Shown here: in pieces, positions 22,416-31,580 of the stretch | Layout: the number at the start of each line of letters is the position of its first letter | Position numbering within the stretch: position 1 is the stretch's first letter | Assembly (NCBI GenBank): GCA_016839875.1 | Contig: JAEOTK010000350.1 | Location: forward strand, 1 to 36,899 | Source: Candidatus Heimdallarchaeota archaeon | GTDB lineage: Archaea > Asgardarchaeota > Heimdallarchaeia > Heimdallarchaeales > Heimdallarchaeaceae | Reading direction: 5' to 3' | Length of the DNA stretch: 36,899 nucleotides | Notes under the pieces: model-generated | Databases searched by the model: none | What the model saw: only the letters and a program-made list of their open reading frames with translations | What the model was told of the DNA's origin: nothing | Translations under genes and position numbers: made by a program

Positions 22416-24806
22416 ATGTCAGCAGATTTCGCAGGAAAATTCCCTAAATGGATGGTTAAATTCGCTCTTAACAAGGTTATTCGCAAATCCATGATTGAAT
22501 ATAACACAGTTAGGCTTCCTGAAGACCAATCGAAGTGGAAAAAATTTGGTGCTTATAGAAGCTTTAAGAGTAAAAAAGCAGAAGCAAATGTTGTTTTGGA
22601 AGATGGAGAACTTAGAATCAAATCAATAAGTAATGGGATTTTACAAGTTCAAATTTCCAAAAATTTAGAGAGTTTACCTAAAACAAATGCAGTAGTAATT
22701 AAAACCAAGAATCCTCCTGCACTTACAATACAAAAAGAGGAGAATGTGATTTCAATTCAGCAAGCTGCTGGTCCTACTGTTTTTGTAGTAGCAGAAATAG
22801 ATAAAGAAAATAGTGTTCTCTCGTTCAAAGATGGTTTCGATTTCGGAATATATACCGAAGAATTTCCAAGCTATCATGAGGAAGGTTGGTACAAAGTAGA
22901 AAAAATACCAGGAGTGGCCTGTGAAAATCATTATGGGTTTGGGGAAAAAGGAGGTCCCTTAGATAAAAAAGGTGAAACTATTTCCTTCTGGAATACAGAT
23001 TCGTTTGCGCATAGTACAGATGATGCAAAATTATATCAATCACAACCCGTTCAGATAATTCTTAGACCTAATGGTTTTTGTTATGCTATTGTATACGATA
23101 ATCCTTACAAAAGCCAAATAAAAATAGGAGGAGATGGAGAGTGCAATACCGAATATTATGTAGCAGGGGGAGGTATAAACTATTATCTAATTGTAGGACC
23201 ATCAGTTAGTAAAGTATTTGGTAAACTAGCTGAGTTACTTGGAAAGGCACCTCTCCCACCAATTTCAGCTCTAGGACATCACCAAAGTAAATGGTCATAT
23301 TATCCTGAATCAGAAGTAAGAGTTTTAGCTGAAGAATTCAGAGAACGAAAAATCCCTTGCGATTATATACATCTCGATATTGATTACATGGATGATTACA
23401 GAGTATTCACCTGGAATAAAGAACACTTTCCAAATCCTAAGAAATTATCCGAGGATTTATTTGCTGACGGATTTCGATTAATGGCTATGACTGATCCTGG
23501 AGTTAAAGTCGACTCTAAATATTTCATGTGCCAGGAAGGAACTAATAATGGACATTTCTGTTTAAATCCTGATAAAACAATATATATTGGTCCAGTTTGG
23601 CCAGGAGATTGTCACTTTCCAGATTTTACACAAGCAAAAACTAGAGAATGGTTCGGTTCCCATTTCAAAGCTTTAACTAGTGTTGGAATACAAGGATTTT
23701 GGATTGATATGAATGAACCTTCTGTATTTGATGACAATGGTACAATTAGTGATGAAATAATACATCCTAGTGATGGTGAAAATAAATTACATGCTGAGAT
23801 TCACAATACATATGGTCATTTAATGGCTCAGACTACCTATGAAGGTGTTCAGAAATTATTGCCTAATAGAAGAATCTTCGTTCTCTCTAGAGCTGCATAT
23901 TTAGGTACTCATCGATATTCTGGAACATGGACAGGAGACAATATCTCTAGTTGGTCACATCTACAATTTTCTCTACCTATGCTAATGAATATGGCAGTTA
24001 CAGGGCAGGTAATGATTGGTCCTGATATTGGTGGTTTTCTAGGAAAACCTTCAGCTGAGCTTCTAATACGTTGGTATCAAGCAGGTTGTTTCTATCCTTA
24101 TTTTAGAAATCATACAATAAAAAACACCTCACAAGAACCATGGGCTTTTGGTAAGAAAGCTGAGGAGATAATTAGAAAAACAATTCAATTCAGATATTCA
24201 TTATTACCATATATCTACAATAGTGTCCGTTCTGCTTGTTTGACCGGAGTTCCAGCTTTTCGAGCTTTATGGATAGATTATCCAAAGGATCCTATGGCTC
24301 ATATATCTGATTGGGCTGAAACTGAATATCTTTTTGGGGATAATATCCTCGTTGCTCCAGTTCTAAATAGAGGAAATCGAAAACGCAAAGTGTATCTTCC
24401 TAGAGGTAACTGGTATAGCTTTGAAGGAGAGCTGTTTGAAGGAGGACAAATTCACGATATATCCGTTCCCTTAGATGAATTACCTGTATTTGTTAAGGAA
24501 GGATCGATTATTCCTTTTATCGAAAAGGATATTCAACATACTGGAGAAATGTTTGACACAGAATTTTCTCTTAGAATTTATCCTTGTAATTCTGAAGCAA
24601 ATACAACACTCTACTTTGATGACGGAGAAACTCTAGGTTACATGAAGAACGATTTTGAAATAGCCGAAATTGAAGCTACTAAAAAAGCTCAGGATATGTG
24701 GTATATCAACATCAAGAGAGAAGGTAGGAAAAAGAATTATATCAAAATTGGAGATGTAAGAATTCTAGGAGAAGAGAAATCTAATTATTTAGTATTTGAA
24801 AAATAA
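22416..24806 (+). CDS. GH31 family alpha-glucosidase
   Basis: A 796-residue glycoside hydrolase family 31 enzyme, cleaving terminal alpha-glucosides or alpha-xylosides with retention. The catalytic nucleophile is D431 in GFWIDMNEPSVF, and the acid/base is D508 in GTWTGDNISSW. The N-terminal beta domain (about 50-260), the barrel beginning SALGHHQSKWSYYPESEV and the C-terminal beta domains with LPRGNWYSFEG are all present, so the protein is complete. No signal peptide is seen, so it is cytosolic and probably acts on imported or stored oligosaccharides such as maltodextrin or glycogen products. Family members can also be alpha-xylosidases or sulfoquinovosidases; the specificity cannot be settled by eye. 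It is convergent with the PIG-L gene. Confidence 0.93.
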   Translation: MSADFAGKFPKWMVKFALNKVIRKSMIEYNTVRLPEDQSKWKKFGAYRSFKSKKAEANVVLEDGELRIKSISNGILQVQISKNLESLPKTNAVVIKTKNPPALTIQKEENVISIQQAAGPTVFVVAEIDKENSVLSFKDGFDFGIYTEEFPSYHEEGWYKVEKIPGVACENHYGFGEKGGPLDKKGETISFWNTDSFAHSTDDAKLYQSQPVQIILRPNGFCYAIVYDNPYKSQIKIGGDGECNTEYYVAGGGINYYLIVGPSVSKVFGKLAELLGKAPLPPISALGHHQSKWSYYPESEVRVLAEEFRERKIPCDYIHLDIDYMDDYRVFTWNKEHFPNPKKLSEDLFADGFRLMAMTDPGVKVDSKYFMCQEGTNNGHFCLNPDKTIYIGPVWPGDCHFPDFTQAKTREWFGSHFKALTSVGIQGFWIDMNEPSVFDDNGTISDEIIHPSDGENKLHAEIHNTYGHLMAQTTYEGVQKLLPNRRIFVLSRAAYLGTHRYSGTWTGDNISSWSHLQFSLPMLMNMAVTGQVMIGPDIGGFLGKPSAELLIRWYQAGCFYPYFRNHTIKNTSQEPWAFGKKAEEIIRKTIQFRYSLLPYIYNSVRSACLTGVPAFRALWIDYPKDPMAHISDWAETEYLFGDNILVAPVLNRGNRKRKVYLPRGNWYSFEGELFEGGQIHDISVPLDELPVFVKEGSIIPFIEKDIQHTGEMFDTEFSLRIYPCNSEANTTLYFDDGETLGYMKNDFEIAEIEATKKAQDMWYINIKREGRKKNYIKIGDVRILGEEKSNYLVFEK

Positions 24807-24822
24807 ATTTGTAGAAGGTGTT

Positions 24823-25515
24823 TTAATCAAGATATTCTCTTGCATGACTCCACATAATTTTCTTAAAAACCTCACCATATTTAATGCCTAAGAACATTCC
24901 ACATGCAGTCATTTCAGAAATGATATAGTCTCTTACAGGCCATTGTCCATACGCTTCTTCATATACATCGAAACATTTCATGATTTTATCAAACTGTTTC
25001 GTTACATCAACAAAGTATCTAGATTCCGGACCATCAGATTCTTCCACTGTTGTGTATAAGCTTATTGGTTCTCTATGTGGAGGTAAATCCTCTCCATCAT
25101 TTTTGTATCTTGCATAAGATAAAGCATCCACTACAATGTCATGAGTATAACGATGATCTGGATGACCAATACCTAGAGTCTTATATTGTCCCCATGTTAT
25201 TACAATATCTGGTTTTAATTTCTTGAATAGTGATGCCAACATCTTGGCGTTTTCAATTGAAGGGAATACTCCTGAATCAGGTATATCTAATAGAATATAT
25301 TTGACCCCCAGAATTTTTTCAATTTCCTTTACATGACCTTCTCTTGTTTTAGCTATCTCTTCTTTGGTGCCTTTTAATGATGAAGCATTTTCACCATGAG
25401 TTAGAAAGACTGCATAGACATTATCACCACGTTCACTATGATTAGCCAGTGTCCCCATTGCTCCTGCTTCATCATCTGGATGAGCAAAAACAGCAACTAC
25501 ATTCATTTGTTTCAT
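24823..25515 (-). CDS. PIG-L/LmbE-family zinc deacetylase
   Basis: A 230-residue member of the LmbE/PIG-L N-acetylglucosaminyl deacetylase family. The zinc-binding AHPDDE is at 11-16 and the second histidine motif GIGHPDHRYTH lies near 116-126. Family members remove the N-acetyl group from GlcNAc-linked lipids or from thiol precursors such as those of mycothiol or bacillithiol. The region after the second motif (ALSYARYKNDGEDLPPHREPISLY) resembles the bacillithiol or diacetylchitobiose deacetylase type. Substrate not assignable here; no thiol-biosynthesis partner is next to it. It lies 71 bp downstream of the M32 peptidase gene on the same strand. Confidence 0.88.
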   Translation of the reverse strand: MKQMNVVAVFAHPDDEAGAMGTLANHSERGDNVYAVFLTHGENASSLKGTKEEIAKTREGHVKEIEKILGVKYILLDIPDSGVFPSIENAKMLASLFKKLKPDIVITWGQYKTLGIGHPDHRYTHDIVVDALSYARYKNDGEDLPPHREPISLYTTVEESDGPESRYFVDVTKQFDKIMKCFDVYEEAYGQWPVRDYIISEMTACGMFLGIKYGEVFKKIMWSHAREYLD

Positions 25516-25586
25516 ATGTTAGTCTCCAAGAAACATTGAATTCATATTTTAAAAAAGAGAGTGTTTAACAAAAATAAGAAAAGAAT

Positions 25587-27098
25587 TCAGAAACCATACA
25601 GTTCTGAATATTTTTTGTTTAAGAATTCGATCAGATATTTCGGATTAGGGTATTCTCCTGTTACTTCTTTTACAAGATCAGGTGGATTGAAGATGTTTCC
25701 CTTTTCTTGAACATTTTTAGCTACCCAATCAGTAAGAACACTTACTTCTCCTTTTTCCAATCGAACATTCCAATCAGGAATTTCTTCAACTAATTTCGCA
25801 AAGAATTGAGCACCATAAACATTGCCTAATGAATAGGTTGGGAAATAACCAAAAGCACCACCACTCCAGTGGATATCTTGAAGCACACCATCACTGTCAG
25901 TTTCAACAGTTACACCTAAAGTGTCTTTCATTTTTTTCTTCCACAACTCTGGAAGATCACTAATTTGAATCTTTCCTTCAAACAAATCTCTTTCAAGTTC
26001 GAACCTAAGAATTATGTGTAGATTGTATGTTACTTCATCAGCTTCCACTCTAATCAAATCTGGTTTGACTACATTAATCGATCGTATAAAATCATCATAT
26101 TCAACATCATCAAACAATCCTTCCATTACTTTCTTGAATCGAGGTAAATAGTATAACCAAAATGATTTACTTCTCCCTATTATATTCTCATAGAATCTTG
26201 ATTGTGATTCATGAATACCCATGGAACAATAGTTTCCTATCGGTTGATATCTAAGTTCCTTGAGAAGGTTTTGATCATAGCAGCCATGCCCCCCTTCGTG
26301 CATAACAGCAAACAATGAGCTAGCAAAATTGGCTTCTATATATCTTGTAGTTATTCGTACATCATCATAATTTCCTGATGTAAATGGATGTGCTGCTGTG
26401 TCTAAACGACCTCTATCTAAATCATAATTTAATAATGGTAAGACGTCCTTGGCTAATTTTTCTTGAATATTAGTTGGAACTTTTCTTACAAGTAAAGATG
26501 CATCTGGTTGCTTTGAGGAATTTACACACTTCTGAATCAGTTCCACTGTCGCATCTCTCAGAGGATTAAAGATTCCATTATACTGCGCAACTGTCATCCC
26601 TGGTTCGAATACGTCTAATAGAACTTCGTAAGGTGGTAAATCTGGATTCAAATAATTAGCGTGTTTCTTAGCCATTTCAAACATTTTTTCTAAATGCGGT
26701 AAGAAAAGTTTGAAGTCATTTTTCTGCCTAGCTTCCTTCCATTTTTCTGTTGAAATAACACTTTCTTTTGCAAATTCTGCAACAAACTCTGGAGGAAGTT
26801 TAGTATTCATATCGTAATCTCTTTGGATTAAGTAGATATTTCGCTTTTCATAATCAGATAAGTTCTCATAATCTGCATGATTTTTGATTTCTTCTAGTAA
26901 TTTTCCAATCTCGGGACTAGTGATTTTGGAGTGACCTAGTCTAGCAAGATATGCTCCTTGATCACTTCTTTGCATAACACCTTTTTTTGGCATCATTACC
27001 TCTGTGTCCCAGCCTATTATCCCTTGTATCTGACCTATAACTTGTATCTCCTTCATTTTAGTTAGAAGAAGGTCATATTTTTCTTTCATAATAATCAT
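25587..27098 (-). CDS. Thermostable carboxypeptidase 1 (peptidase family M32)
   Basis: A full-length M32 zinc carboxypeptidase of about 500 residues that releases C-terminal amino acids from peptides in the cytosol. The HExxH zinc motif is H267-E-G-G-H271 in AVMHEGGHGCYDQ and the third ligand is E297 in GIHESQSRFYEN, a strong M32 hallmark. Other family segments are IIGWDTEVMMPKKG near 27-40, the VRVEADEVTYNLHIILRFE-type helix, and SGGAFGYFPTYSLGN near the end. The frame starts at 27098 (MIIMKEKY), but the ATG at 27089 (MKEKYDLL) fits homologues equally well. It is followed on the same strand by the PIG-L gene, with which it may be co-transcribed. Confidence 0.94.
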   Translation of the reverse strand: MIIMKEKYDLLLTKMKEIQVIGQIQGIIGWDTEVMMPKKGVMQRSDQGAYLARLGHSKITSPEIGKLLEEIKNHADYENLSDYEKRNIYLIQRDYDMNTKLPPEFVAEFAKESVISTEKWKEARQKNDFKLFLPHLEKMFEMAKKHANYLNPDLPPYEVLLDVFEPGMTVAQYNGIFNPLRDATVELIQKCVNSSKQPDASLLVRKVPTNIQEKLAKDVLPLLNYDLDRGRLDTAAHPFTSGNYDDVRITTRYIEANFASSLFAVMHEGGHGCYDQNLLKELRYQPIGNYCSMGIHESQSRFYENIIGRSKSFWLYYLPRFKKVMEGLFDDVEYDDFIRSINVVKPDLIRVEADEVTYNLHIILRFELERDLFEGKIQISDLPELWKKKMKDTLGVTVETDSDGVLQDIHWSGGAFGYFPTYSLGNVYGAQFFAKLVEEIPDWNVRLEKGEVSVLTDWVAKNVQEKGNIFNPPDLVKEVTGEYPNPKYLIEFLNKKYSELYGF

Positions 27099-27204
27099 CT
27101 TAATATTCTGAGCTGAACAGATAAAATTAATTGATAAATGTTTAGAAGAGTCGATAATTTAGATATTTTGTATTATATAATAAAATTATATAGTAGTATT
27201 TGTT

Positions 27205-28119
27205 ATGCTCTTTAGAATGAAGAGGTTAAAGATAATTGGAATAGATAAGGAGAAATGCATAAAATGCGAGAAGTGCATTCCTTCTTGTTCACCTAGATTA
27301 TTTGCAGTTCATAGAGAATCAGAAGTGAAAAAAGAAATTGCTTTTAATGATCCTTATAGATTCTGCTTCCGCTGCGGTCATTGTATAACTATATGTCCAA
27401 CTGATGCAATTATCTATGAAAATGCTGAACCTCCATTTATATTCGAGGAAGCAAGTAGTCCTGAAAAGATCTTATCTTATGAAGATTTAATGAAACTTGT
27501 TAGAAGTAGAAAATCTATCAGAGTCTATCAAGACAAACCTGTTCCAAAAAAGGAAATAGAAGCTGTTCTTGAAGCTATGAGATATGCTCCTAGTGCCAGC
27601 AATAGACAGAGAATACAATATTTGGTAATAATTGATAAGAAAAAAATTGCATCTCTCTCTAAAGATATTGTTAAATTAATATTGAAAGTTAGATTTGTTT
27701 TGAAGCTGAAATATGTTCTTGCTCCATTTGTTCAAGGATCTCTAAGAAGAAGGTTACTAAGTCCTAGAACAAAAGTTAATCTGGATAGGTTAGTAGAAAG
27801 AACAGAAAAAGGTGAAGATTTAATCTTCTTCCATGCACCTTGTGTTATTATTGCGCATTCCACACCATATTCTCGAATGTCTGGTGTTGATGGGGGAATA
27901 GTGATTACCCATGGGACTTTGGCTGCATTAACTAGAGGTTTAGGTACATGCTGGAACGGTTTTGCACAAGAGTACTTTGAAAGGAGTATAGGCGCAAAGA
28001 AGAAATGGGGCATACCCAAGAAACATAGTGTGTATGGAGTGTTCATCCTAGGATATCCTGATATCGAATTCAGAGGGGGAGTAGCTAGAAGACCTTTGAA
28101 GGTAAACTGGATGGAATGA
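27205..28119 (+). CDS. Ferredoxin-nitroreductase fusion protein
   Basis: A 304-residue protein with an N-terminal 2[4Fe-4S] ferredoxin domain (CIKCEKCIPSC near 20-30 and CFRCGHCITICP near 55-66) joined to an FMN-binding nitroreductase domain (about 95-304). SRKSIRVYQDKPVPKKEIE followed by APSASNRQ is the FMN-binding start, and GLGTCWNG lies near 248-255. Such fusions take electrons from the ferredoxin clusters to FMN to reduce nitro, quinone or other acceptors under anaerobic conditions. The true acceptor is not known. TATA-like sequences lie near 27173-27195. The start could instead be the ATG at 27217 (MKRLKIIG), as the first four residues are not conserved. Confidence 0.88.
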   Translation: MLFRMKRLKIIGIDKEKCIKCEKCIPSCSPRLFAVHRESEVKKEIAFNDPYRFCFRCGHCITICPTDAIIYENAEPPFIFEEASSPEKILSYEDLMKLVRSRKSIRVYQDKPVPKKEIEAVLEAMRYAPSASNRQRIQYLVIIDKKKIASLSKDIVKLILKVRFVLKLKYVLAPFVQGSLRRRLLSPRTKVNLDRLVERTEKGEDLIFFHAPCVIIAHSTPYSRMSGVDGGIVITHGTLAALTRGLGTCWNGFAQEYFERSIGAKKKWGIPKKHSVYGVFILGYPDIEFRGGVARRPLKVNWME

Positions 28120-28124
28120 TTCTG

Positions 28125-28568
28125 TTATTTCTTAACAGAAGAAACTGATCCATCTTCAAGGTTAAAAGTAAAAAACATTCTTTCCTTTGGAACTTGAACC
28201 TCTATCTTTTCTAAATCTAGCTTGATTAAAACAAATCCAGGATCTTCATAGGAACCCCAATAACCTGAAAACCAAGGTATAAATTCAGCTAGTTCCTTTT
28301 TGATTTCCAGATTTTCTTCTATAGAACCTTTCCCTGTTCCTCTAATTGTTGACATATCCTCTCTTTCTGGAGCTATAGCCGCAAATTCTATTTTGTTGTT
28401 GTTTCGGATCTGATCAATTTTCGGTCTTCCTCCAATGGAACAGCACCAACTTTGATTTTTGTAATAGATAAGAGCCATGGGTCTAACATGAGGTTGATCA
28501 TTTTCTGAAGTAGCTAAATACATTAATGGTTGGGTTTTGAAAAAATCAGTTATATCTTCCAGTTTCAT
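28125..28568 (-). CDS. Pyridoxamine 5'-phosphate oxidase-like flavin-binding protein
   Basis: A 147-residue protein of the PNPOx-like split beta-barrel fold. It opens with FFKTQPLMYLATSENDQPHVRPM, the usual substrate and flavin-binding start, followed by RPKIDQIRNNNKIEFAAIA and IRGTGKGSIEEN. Members bind FMN or F420 and reduce diverse substrates; which cofactor is used cannot be told. It is convergent with the nitroreductase gene, 5 bp from its stop codon. The ATG at 28568 is the only reasonable start. Confidence 0.8.
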   Translation of the reverse strand: MKLEDITDFFKTQPLMYLATSENDQPHVRPMALIYYKNQSWCCSIGGRPKIDQIRNNNKIEFAAIAPEREDMSTIRGTGKGSIEENLEIKKELAEFIPWFSGYWGSYEDPGFVLIKLDLEKIEVQVPKERMFFTFNLEDGSVSSVKK

Positions 28569-28624
28569 ACCTCAATCATTCATTAAGCACTAAAATACCT
28601 TTTCCTTTTTTTAACTGCATTTAC

Positions 28625-28633
28625 TTTATATAA
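28625..28633 (+). promoter_or_regulatory. TATA box of the VOC protein gene
   Basis: TTTATATAA is one of the strongest boxes in the window, centred about 26 nt before the ATG at 28654, so the message should start at the ATG. Confidence 0.6.
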
Positions 28634-28653
28634 TTAAACCCCTATTCCAATTT

Positions 28654-29055
28654 ATGACAAAGAAACAAGACTTTCCTATTTCCTATAGAAGAATGTACTT
28701 TCAAGTTAGTGTAAAGGATCTCGAAAGAGCAAAAGCTTTCTATGAAGATATCTTCGGATTTGAGGTAGCTTGGTATGCAGGACCTGAAGTTGGTTGGTGT
28801 GAATTTCATCTTCCGGGAAGCAATGCTAATCTAGGTCTTAACTCTTCAAGAAAGGATGAACACACAGGAGCAGATTTTAGCGTTCTAACTATAGATGTTC
28901 AAGATCTAGAAGAAACTAAAAAATATCTAGATAGCAAAGGTATGGAAACAACAGAAATAATGGATAATCCAGATAATGTTTCATTCTTCAATATGAAAGA
29001 TTCAGAAGGTAATAGAATTCAAATCGTTGGAGATCCAAGAGTCACTACTAAGTGA
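28654..29055 (+). CDS. VOC (glyoxalase/bleomycin-resistance) superfamily protein
   Basis: A 133-residue single VOC domain with paired beta-alpha-beta-beta-beta units. YFQVSVKDLERAKAFYEDIFGFEV near 15-38 is the typical first unit, and FSVLTIDVQDLEETKKYLDSKG with RIQIVGDP forms the second. Metal-binding residues are not certain: E in WCEFHLPG and E/R positions near the end may serve. Possible activity: lyase, epimerase, dioxygenase or small-molecule binding. A strong TATA box gives a leaderless single-gene message. Confidence 0.85.
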   Translation: MTKKQDFPISYRRMYFQVSVKDLERAKAFYEDIFGFEVAWYAGPEVGWCEFHLPGSNANLGLNSSRKDEHTGADFSVLTIDVQDLEETKKYLDSKGMETTEIMDNPDNVSFFNMKDSEGNRIQIVGDPRVTTK

Positions 29056-29126
29056 AATTTCAATTACATTAAAACCTCTATAAGCTGAGAAAAATCCCGA
29101 CATAAATCGAATTACTGACGTATTAT

Positions 29127-30548
29127 TCACGTAGTATTCTCTTTAGAATCCTTACCATACGTTTTGGTACTCTTACGTCTTTTTCTAATTCTGTAGGGGA
29201 CTGTAGATATTGTACTAACTATTTTTTCAATATTTGTTCTGATTGGGATCCTCATCATTTTGTTGATAGGTCGAAGTACAGTACCCCCTATTATTGGTTC
29301 ATCTACTTTGATAAATAGAAGGGCTCCAACAAATCGAAAAACTGCACTTAATATGAATATGAGATAGATGAAATTCGATCCAACAACTATATTTCCATCA
29401 ATGATTGATTTTGGTATAGCCAATCCTCCTAATATGGGAGCAATAAACATAGCAATTGAATTAAGAGAATTACTAATTGCTAGTTGAAGTGTCCTGCGTC
29501 TTGGATGAATTACATCAAGAACCAAAGTTGATAAACTTGTATTAATGACTCCCCAAGCAATACCATTCAGAAGCCACATCACAGTGAGAATAATGAAAAT
29601 ATTTTGTCCGATTTCAAGAACAGAAGGAAGGATAAAAGCTAGAGGGAAGATGGCTGTAATTAATCCCCCCATAATCAAAACTTCTTTTGATCGAGTCTTT
29701 TCAATTAACTTAACAGTCAGGAAAGAAGAGATGATTTGTGGAATCAAACCGATGGCAGTCAATTGTGAAGTTTGAAAGATAGTTAAACCATAATCATTGA
29801 TATTGTAAACAATATAGAATGGAGCTGAGAAGTTTACACCAAAAATAAAGATAAATGAAGCTAATGCTAACATGATGAAGTTCTTATCTGTCTTCATAAC
29901 TGCTAGTGCATTATCTATCGAAACTGATACTTCTTCAACTTGATACCAGCGTTTTCGTTTTTCTAATTTCTGTTTTTTAGGTACTGCAACATGGAATAGT
30001 ATTGAAGCTAATACACTGATAACTCCTGCTGCTAGGAATATTATAGTGAACCCAATGTCTTCAGAATATCTAGATAGAAGAAAACCACCCAATAACACAC
30101 CAATTAAAGTTCCTAGAACTATGAATGCTTGAATTAACCCATTCCAATAAGGCCAATCTTTAGTTTGAGTTCTTTCTGCTAATAATGCAGAAGATGTTGG
30201 AATAGCTGCTGAAGCAACTAGACTTTGTGAAACTCTGAAGGTAATAAAACCACTTAATCTCTGGACTGCTGCAAAAAGGAAATTAAATAATCCAGCAACA
30301 TAGTTTGAAAGAATCGCAATAATTCTGATGTTTTTTATTCTATCTGCAACCCTAACCCAGAAGATTTGAACTATACTCAGTAAGCTTGAAATGGATACAA
30401 TTAGACCAATCATAGATGGATTGACACCTAGTTTAATACCATACAATGGGAGAAAAGGAGACATAAGCGAATCGGATGTTGCTTTTAGTCCACTAGACGA
30501 CATCCAGAACCATGAATTGATATTAGCTTTATGGTTTTTTTTGCTCAT
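29127..30548 (-). CDS. Major facilitator superfamily transporter
   Basis: A 473-residue membrane protein with 12 predicted spans in two halves and a central cytosolic loop (KKQKLEKRKRWYQVEE, about 190-205). The loop between spans 2 and 3 (RVADRIKNIRIIA) carries the conserved MFS Asp-Arg pattern, and the equivalent position in the second half reads EKTRSKEVLIMGG. The N-terminus is cytosolic, and the C-terminus has a long Lys/Arg-rich tail (IRTNIEKIVSTISTVPYRIRKRRKSTKTY). The transported substrate cannot be told from sequence; it could be an exporter or a sugar/peptide carrier. It is divergent from the DUF1028 gene. Confidence 0.85.
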   Translation of the reverse strand: MSKKNHKANINSWFWMSSSGLKATSDSLMSPFLPLYGIKLGVNPSMIGLIVSISSLLSIVQIFWVRVADRIKNIRIIAILSNYVAGLFNFLFAAVQRLSGFITFRVSQSLVASAAIPTSSALLAERTQTKDWPYWNGLIQAFIVLGTLIGVLLGGFLLSRYSEDIGFTIIFLAAGVISVLASILFHVAVPKKQKLEKRKRWYQVEEVSVSIDNALAVMKTDKNFIMLALASFIFIFGVNFSAPFYIVYNINDYGLTIFQTSQLTAIGLIPQIISSFLTVKLIEKTRSKEVLIMGGLITAIFPLAFILPSVLEIGQNIFIILTVMWLLNGIAWGVINTSLSTLVLDVIHPRRRTLQLAISNSLNSIAMFIAPILGGLAIPKSIIDGNIVVGSNFIYLIFILSAVFRFVGALLFIKVDEPIIGGTVLRPINKMMRIPIRTNIEKIVSTISTVPYRIRKRRKSTKTYGKDSKENTT

Positions 30549-30656
30549 TTTCTACCGATTGCTCAATGCTCTCTTATGGTTCTTTAATTATTCGTTCAGT
30601 TAGTTTTTTCCAGTAACATTTATGTATTATTAAAGAGAAATTTCTTTTGATAAAAG

Positions 30657-31523
30657 ATGACATTTTCAATAGTTGCATATGATCCAGAGAATGCTGAATG
30701 GGGTGTAGCTGTTCAATCAAAGTTAATTGCTGTTGCTAGTATTGTTTCATTTGGAAAAGCTGGTGTAGGAGTTATCGCATCTCAATCTTGGTGTAATACT
30801 AGCTATGGACCAAAAGGTTTAGCTCTCCTAGAACAAGGGTTAACTGCAGAAGAAACAATTAGTATCATTACAAAGCAAGATGAAAGAAGAGAACATAGAC
30901 AAGTTGGAATTGTAGACTCATATGGAAATCCTGCGTCATTCACAGGTAGTGAATGTTTTGATTGGGCTGGTCATATTGTTGGAGAAAATTATGCTTGTCA
31001 GGGAAATATTCTAGTTTCTGATGAGACAGTTCTTTCTATGTCACAAACTTACCGAGAGACTAAAGGAGATTTAGCAGAAAAACTTCTAGCATCTTTAGAA
31101 GCAGGACAAGAAGCTGGAGGAGATAGTCGAGGTAAGCAAGCAGCAGGTATTCTCGTCGTCAAGGAAAATGGATCCTATGATGGTGGAACTGATAGGTATA
31201 TTGATCTCAGAGTAGAAGATCACGAACATCCAATAAAAGAGCTCAGAAGAGTATTCGAATTGTATAATTTATCATTCTTGAAAAGAGATGATCCAAAAGA
31301 TAAGGTTAAACTTGAAGGAGACGTAATAAAGTCGATCAAAGAAGTACTGAAACTGGATGGTTTCTATGATGGAGAAATTGATAGTAAGTATGATGCATTA
31401 ACCAAAGAATCTTTGCAAAAATGGATGCATACAAACAACTTCGAAGCTAAAGAACGAGAAGATAAGTATATGTGGGGATCAGTGTATAGATATATTGAGA
31501 AAAGGAAAGAAGCAAAGGGCTGA
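30657..31523 (+). CDS. DUF1028 protein with a C-terminal peptidoglycan-binding-like domain
   Basis: Residues 1-205 are a DUF1028 domain of the Ntn-hydrolase fold: TFSIVAYDPENAEWGVAVQSK at the start, GVGVIASQSW, YGPKGLALLEQGLTAEE, and GNILVSDETV. Family members are thought to be amide hydrolases or related enzymes; the activity here is not established. Residues 218-285 (LEGDVIKSIKEVLKLDGFYDGEIDSKYDALTKESL split by helix turns) resemble the peptidoglycan-binding-2 domain that often follows DUF1028 in bacteria. There is no signal peptide, so it is cytosolic. A TATA-like TATTATTAAA near 30625-30634 precedes the ATG by about 27 nt. Confidence 0.85.
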   Translation: MTFSIVAYDPENAEWGVAVQSKLIAVASIVSFGKAGVGVIASQSWCNTSYGPKGLALLEQGLTAEETISIITKQDERREHRQVGIVDSYGNPASFTGSECFDWAGHIVGENYACQGNILVSDETVLSMSQTYRETKGDLAEKLLASLEAGQEAGGDSRGKQAAGILVVKENGSYDGGTDRYIDLRVEDHEHPIKELRRVFELYNLSFLKRDDPKDKVKLEGDVIKSIKEVLKLDGFYDGEIDSKYDALTKESLQKWMHTNNFEAKEREDKYMWGSVYRYIEKRKEAKG

Positions 31524-31551
31524 AACCTACTCTTCAGAAATGAGGAAATAG

Positions 31552-31559
31552 TTTTTATA
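31552..31559 (+). promoter_or_regulatory. TATA box of the nucleotidyltransferase gene
   Basis: TTTTTATA, centred about 25 nt before the ATG at 31581, predicts a leaderless message independent of the DUF1028 gene 57 bp upstream. Confidence 0.55.
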
Positions 31560-31580
31560 CAAAAATTACTCCTTGTCTTT

